Source: Actinomycetales bacterium (GTDB lineage Bacteria; Actinomycetota; Actinomycetes; Actinomycetales; Cellulomonadaceae). From it: a DNA stretch of 9,702 nucleotides. Below, one piece after another: positions 6,882-9,702 of this stretch; position 1 is the first letter of the stretch, and every line of letters starts with the position of its first letter. The stretch spans positions 1 to 9,702 of the forward strand of contig JAATES010000350.1 in assembly GCA_015655615.1 (NCBI GenBank), given 5' to 3'. Under the pieces are notes generated by a model. The model was given only the letters and a program-made list of their open reading frames with translations, did no database searches and was not told the DNA's origin. The position numbers were made by a program, and so were the translations under genes.

Positions 6882-7339
6882 ACGGCCGTGCGTTGGCACA
6901 CCTGCTGGCGGGCCTGGGCGCTATCAGTCTGCTAGCCGGGTGCACCGCCTCGCAGGAGGTACCCAGCCCTGCCCCCACGGCGCAGGTGACCTCCGATCCA
7001 CCAGCAACACCACAGCGCATGGCGAGCGCACGGGCCATGGTCCCCGCTGACCGGAAGATCCTGGCATCACAGGAGGACCAACAGGGCTCCTCTCCCTTGG
7101 TGTCCTTCGACGTCACCACCGACAAGATCTACGTGTATGTGACCTGCCTCGGGGACGGCCCCCTGACGATCAAGGTCGACCCGGCGGGCTCCTTCGATCT
7201 GCCGTGCGCCAACATCGCGCAAGGCTCCGCCAACGAGTTCCAGGTCTCCGACTGGAAGCAGATCTCCGTCAGCGTCACCGCACAAGCCGGCCAGGTGTGG
7301 TCCGCCGCGGTCGCCGAGGAAGAGTCGGGAACGGACTGA
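6878..7339 (+). CDS. Putative lipoprotein of unknown function
   Basis: 153-residue predicted membrane-anchored lipoprotein. The signal peptide has a hydrophobic core and a canonical lipobox LLAGC with Cys22. A Pro/Thr/Ser-rich spacer follows (about 23-50), and then a probable beta-rich domain (about 73-145) with strands such as VSFDVT and KIYVYVTC. Two cysteines (90 and 110) could form a disulfide outside the membrane. I chose GTG 6878 because it places the signal peptide at the N-terminus and overlaps the preceding stop as GTGA; an ATG at 6722 in frame would add 52 residues that look like a shadow of the upstream gene. No family is recognised. The coupling suggests it works with the exported peptide, for example as a surface receptor, immunity or chaperone partner, which is inference. 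It ends 5 bp from the convergent ABC-F gene. Confidence 0.7.
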   Translation: MNGRALAHLLAGLGAISLLAGCTASQEVPSPAPTAQVTSDPPATPQRMASARAMVPADRKILASQEDQQGSSPLVSFDVTTDKIYVYVTCLGDGPLTIKVDPAGSFDLPCANIAQGSANEFQVSDWKQISVSVTAQAGQVWSAAVAEEESGTD

Positions 7340-7344
7340 CGTAC

Positions 7345-8979
7345 CTAGTCCAGCGTGATGGTCGGCCAGTCCGCGAAGTCCCGGCGCATCCGGCGGTCGT
7401 GGGTGGCGATGACCACCGCCGCCGAGGTGGCCAGCAGCGCCTGAGTGAGCTGATCCACCAGGTCGATCGACAGGTGGTTGGTCGGCTCGTCGAGGATCAG
7501 CAGGTGCGGGGCCGCGATCAGCGCGCGGGCGAGCTCGAACCGGCGGCGCTGCCCCGTCGAGAGCTCGGCCAGCGGACGATCGAGATCCTCCTCGCTGAGC
7601 AGCCCCAAGGGCACCACCGGAACCACCTGCGCCGGGTCAAGCAGGCCCAGGCCCAGCAGCTCCCGGGCGTCCCGTTCGCATTCCTCGAACCCGGTGGCCC
7701 GTTCCGAGAGTGACTGCCGGAAGGCGCCGTCCTGGACGACAACGCCCATTCGTGCCGCCGGGGCGATCGACCTGACTCCGCCGTCGAGTGGCAAGGAGCC
7801 TGCGAGCGCCCGGAGCAGAGTCGACTTTCCGGAGCCGTTCGGCCCGGTGACCAGCAGCCTGCCGGAGGCCGGAACAGCGACCCTGGTCCCCGGCAGATGC
7901 AGCTGGCCCTGCAGCCGGGGTCCGCGGACCTCCAGCAGCGACACGTCACCAGAGAATCCCGGCGGCAACGCCGGCAGATCTGGAAAATCCAAGGCAGGCG
8001 GCGGGACCGGAACGTCGACGGCTGCGGCCTCCAACCGCTCAACCAGGCGATCCGCCGCTTTGACGTGCAGCCGGGCCCGGGTCGCGCGGCGGTTCTTGTC
8101 GCTGCCCTTGGGGGGACGCCACTCGTCCGAGAGCCCCTCGTAGGACTCGTCGAGCCGGGCCGCCAGCCGCGCGGCCCGCTGCCGCTCCTGGCGGTACCTG
8201 ACCTGCCACCGGCGCAGCGCCGCGTCCTTGGCGAACCGGTAGGCCGTATAGCCAGGGTTGCCGTACAGGGCGGGGCGTCCGTCCATCGCCGGATCGAGGT
8301 CGAGGATGGCGGTCGAGACGTCGTCGAGCAGCTCCCGGTCGTGGGTGACGACCACCACGCCGCCTCGCCAGGACCGCAGGGTCGTCGTGAGGTACGCCAG
8401 TGCGGAGTCGTCCAGGTGGTTGGTGGGCTCGTCCAGCAGGAGCAGGTCGCTGCGCTCGGCCAGCCGGCAAGCCAGCCGGACCCGGTAGCGCTCACCCACG
8501 CTGAGCGTGGCCAGCGGGCGGGTCAGGTCGCCGTGGGCGCCCAATCGGCTGAGCGCCTCGGCCACCCGCCGGTCCGCATCCCAGGCCTGGAGGTGCTCCG
8601 CCCGCGCCAGCAGGCCGGACAGGTCATCCAATGAGCCCACCGCGTGATCGAATGCCTGGGTCGCCGCCTCGAGTGCGTGCTGCACCCGCCGGACCTCGGC
8701 GAGGGACTCCTGCACCAGGTCCCCGACGGTCTGCTCCGTGACGACCGGCATCTCCTGCTCCACGACGGCAAGCGTGCCCACCCGGCGCACGGATCCCTTG
8801 CTGGGGGCCGACCGCCCCGCGAGTACTCGCAGCAGTGTCGACTTCCCCGACCCGTTCTCGCCGACCACTCCCAGCCGGACCCCGGCGGAGACCCTCACAG
8901 TGACCTGCGCAAAGACCTCTCGTCCGGGGTAGGCGAAGGCGACGGCATCCGCGATGAGGTACGTGGGGGCAGACGGCAT
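7345..8979 (-). CDS. ABC-F ATPase, antibiotic-resistance (ribosome protection) type
   Basis: 544-residue soluble protein with two fused ABC domains and no membrane segments. Domain 1: Walker A GENGSGKST (40-48), signature LSVGE (159-163), Walker B with Glu184, His213. Domain 2: Walker A GPNGSGKST (379-387), signature LSTGQ (473-477), Walker B with Glu498, His527. The linker (about 220-330) is Arg-rich and contains WRPPKGSDK (287-295) followed by RRATRA, then a Pro-rich tail. As I recall this linker is shared with the TlrC/OleB/CarA/SrmB group of actinomycete proteins that displace macrolides, lincosamides or streptogramins from the ribosome. I chose ATG 8979 because it begins MPSAPTYLIADAV, just before the first domain; GTG 9051 would add 24 unlikely residues. 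No biosynthetic cluster is visible nearby, so it may be a stand-alone resistance gene. The drug specificity is unknown. Confidence 0.9.
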   Translation of the reverse strand: MPSAPTYLIADAVAFAYPGREVFAQVTVRVSAGVRLGVVGENGSGKSTLLRVLAGRSAPSKGSVRRVGTLAVVEQEMPVVTEQTVGDLVQESLAEVRRVQHALEAATQAFDHAVGSLDDLSGLLARAEHLQAWDADRRVAEALSRLGAHGDLTRPLATLSVGERYRVRLACRLAERSDLLLLDEPTNHLDDSALAYLTTTLRSWRGGVVVVTHDRELLDDVSTAILDLDPAMDGRPALYGNPGYTAYRFAKDAALRRWQVRYRQERQRAARLAARLDESYEGLSDEWRPPKGSDKNRRATRARLHVKAADRLVERLEAAAVDVPVPPPALDFPDLPALPPGFSGDVSLLEVRGPRLQGQLHLPGTRVAVPASGRLLVTGPNGSGKSTLLRALAGSLPLDGGVRSIAPAARMGVVVQDGAFRQSLSERATGFEECERDARELLGLGLLDPAQVVPVVPLGLLSEEDLDRPLAELSTGQRRRFELARALIAAPHLLILDEPTNHLSIDLVDQLTQALLATSAAVVIATHDRRMRRDFADWPTITLD

Positions 8980-8986
8980 ACGGCTA

Positions 8987-8992
8987 AGCCTA
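8987..8992 (-). promoter_or_regulatory. Possible -10 element for leaderless transcription of the ABC-F gene
   Basis: On the minus strand the hexamer TAGGCT, matching the actinobacterial TANNNT pattern, is followed by seven bases and then the ATG at 8979. There is no purine-rich ribosome binding site between them. This is the arrangement expected when transcription begins at the start codon itself. No good -35 hexamer is seen 16-18 bases further upstream, so the call is tentative. Confidence 0.35.
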
Positions 8993-9005
8993 GGAGGACC
9001 TCGCA

Positions 9006-9038
9006 CGCTCGGTGCCCCGCAACCCTGCACTCCGAGCG
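9006..9038. promoter_or_regulatory. Inverted repeat upstream of the ABC-F gene
   Basis: CGCTCGG (9006-9012) and CCGAGCG (9032-9038) form a perfect 7-bp inverted repeat with a 19-base spacer, starting 27 bases upstream of the ABC-F start in the divergent region shared with the GH30 gene. If the ABC-F transcript is leaderless, the repeat lies around and upstream of the expected -35 position and would suit a dimeric regulator; if transcription starts further upstream it could be an RNA hairpin. The repeat is seen; the role is inferred. Confidence 0.3.
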
Positions 9039-9165
9039 AACCAGCGCGCACGCTGCTAGGTTGGCATCTGACATGTCTTGCGCAGCCAGGTGGCTGTCGC
9101 GTAGCGGTCGCATAGGTGCTGAGTCAGCGATGCTGCTGATCAGATCTCGTCTTGTGAGGACAGCC

Positions 9166-9702
9166 GTGCACGTCACGCCCTGGATCTTCGTCGGTTCGCT
9201 CCCCGGCAGTGGATGGTCGGGAGTAGACCCGCGAAGCCTGCGCGCCCGTACGACCTCCACCTCCCGGACCCTGCTCGCCGTCGCGCTGGGGGTCGCACTG
9301 ATCGGCACCGTGAGCGTCGCAGCCCCGCTCTCCGCGCATGCGAACACCGCGACGGAGGCAGCGGCGGCCACGGGCGCCGCTCCAACTGTCGCGGCAGGTG
9401 ATCCGATACGGGTCTGGCTCACCAGCGGGGACCGCTCCTCGTTGCTCACCGAGAGGACCCCGCTCGCCTTCAGCGCCGGCGCGAGCGGCACTGTCCCGAT
9501 CGCCGTCGATCCCACCCAAGAGTTCCAGACCATGACCGGCTTCGGTGCGTCGTTCACGGACTCATCGTCGTACACCATCACGACCAAGCTGTCGGGCACC
9601 CAGCAAGGCGCACTGCTGAACGATCTGTTCAACCCGTCCACCGGAATCGGGCTGAGCTGGCTGCGCCAGCCGCTGGGCGCCTCCGACTACGTCCGCACGG
9701 TC
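9166..9702 (+). CDS. Secreted GH30 family glycosidase, N-terminal part (cut by window end)
   Basis: First 179 residues of a secreted glycoside hydrolase; the frame is still open at 9702. A hydrophobic signal core (about 36-53) is followed by AHA and a likely cleavage before Asn60, then an Ala/Thr-rich spacer. The mature start resembles family 30 enzymes (glucosylceramidase/beta-1,6-glucanase type): VWLTSGDRSSLL (83-94), TGFGASFTDSSS (124-135), LFNP.TGIGLSWLRQPLGASDY (154-175). The catalytic glutamates lie downstream of the window. Family members hydrolyse beta-linked glucans, xylan or glycolipids outside the cell; which one applies is not visible. I chose GTG 9166 because AGGA at 9157-9160 sits five bases upstream. 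GTG 9154, ATG 9130 and ATG 9073 are in-frame alternatives that would lengthen an already long N-region. It is divergent from the ABC-F gene. Confidence 0.85.
   Translation, partial: MHVTPWIFVGSLPGSGWSGVDPRSLRARTTSTSRTLLAVALGVALIGTVSVAAPLSAHANTATEAAAATGAAPTVAAGDPIRVWLTSGDRSSLLTERTPLAFSAGASGTVPIAVDPTQEFQTMTGFGASFTDSSSYTITTKLSGTQQGALLNDLFNPSTGIGLSWLRQPLGASDYVRTV

Noticed and set aside
9118..9143. Short palindromes GCTGAGTCAGC and CTGATCAG upstream of the GH30 gene
   Set aside because: Arms of only 4-5 bp, common by chance, and not matching a regulator site I can name.
1..9702. CRISPR arrays, tRNA or rRNA genes, insertion sequences
   Set aside because: No regularly spaced repeats, no cloverleaf, no transposase motifs or terminal inverted repeats were found on either strand.

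Overview
The window is about 9.7 kb of high-GC DNA with GTG starts, very short gene spacing and strong GC at third codon positions. Lipoproteins, a family 30 glycoside hydrolase and an antibiotic-resistance-type ABC-F protein point to an actinomycete, plausibly Micrococcales. The genus cannot be fixed from the sequence alone.

Layout. (1) 29-682 encodes a small P-loop kinase-like protein. (2) 715-6251 is a tightly coupled six-gene operon on the + strand. It encodes a ThiY-like binding lipoprotein, an ABC permease, an ABC ATPase, a second ThiY-like protein with no export signal, a luciferase-like flavin-dependent oxidoreductase and a two-domain rhodanese. Inside it, one junction is an 11-bp overlap, three are 4-bp ATGA overlaps, and the binding protein/permease junction is a 1-bp gap or a 14-bp overlap. 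(3) 6252-6608 has no intact gene. Its first part holds a remnant of a second ABC permease (6310-6399), and the sequence then becomes abruptly AT-richer (about 45% GC over 6441-6500). (4) 6609-7339 is a two-gene cassette coupled by a GTGA overlap, encoding a 90-residue exported peptide and a lipoprotein. (5) 7345-8979 (minus strand) encodes an ABC-F protein with the linker seen in macrolide/lincosamide-type ribosome protection proteins. (6) 9166-9702 is the start of a secreted GH30 glycosidase cut off by the window end.

How the genes may work together. The operon looks like an uptake-and-processing unit. The lipoprotein captures a small ligand, for which thiamine-pyrimidine-like compounds are the best family guess. 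The permease and ATPase import it. The cytosolic protein of the same fold, the flavin oxidoreductase and the sulfurtransferase would then act on it. That grouping resembles organosulfur desulfurization systems in outline (flavin monooxygenase plus a binding-protein-fold enzyme). The cytosolic protein has no cysteine at all, so it cannot use DszB chemistry. The substrate is unknown. The exported peptide/lipoprotein pair in the AT-richer island is the other part with no recognised function.
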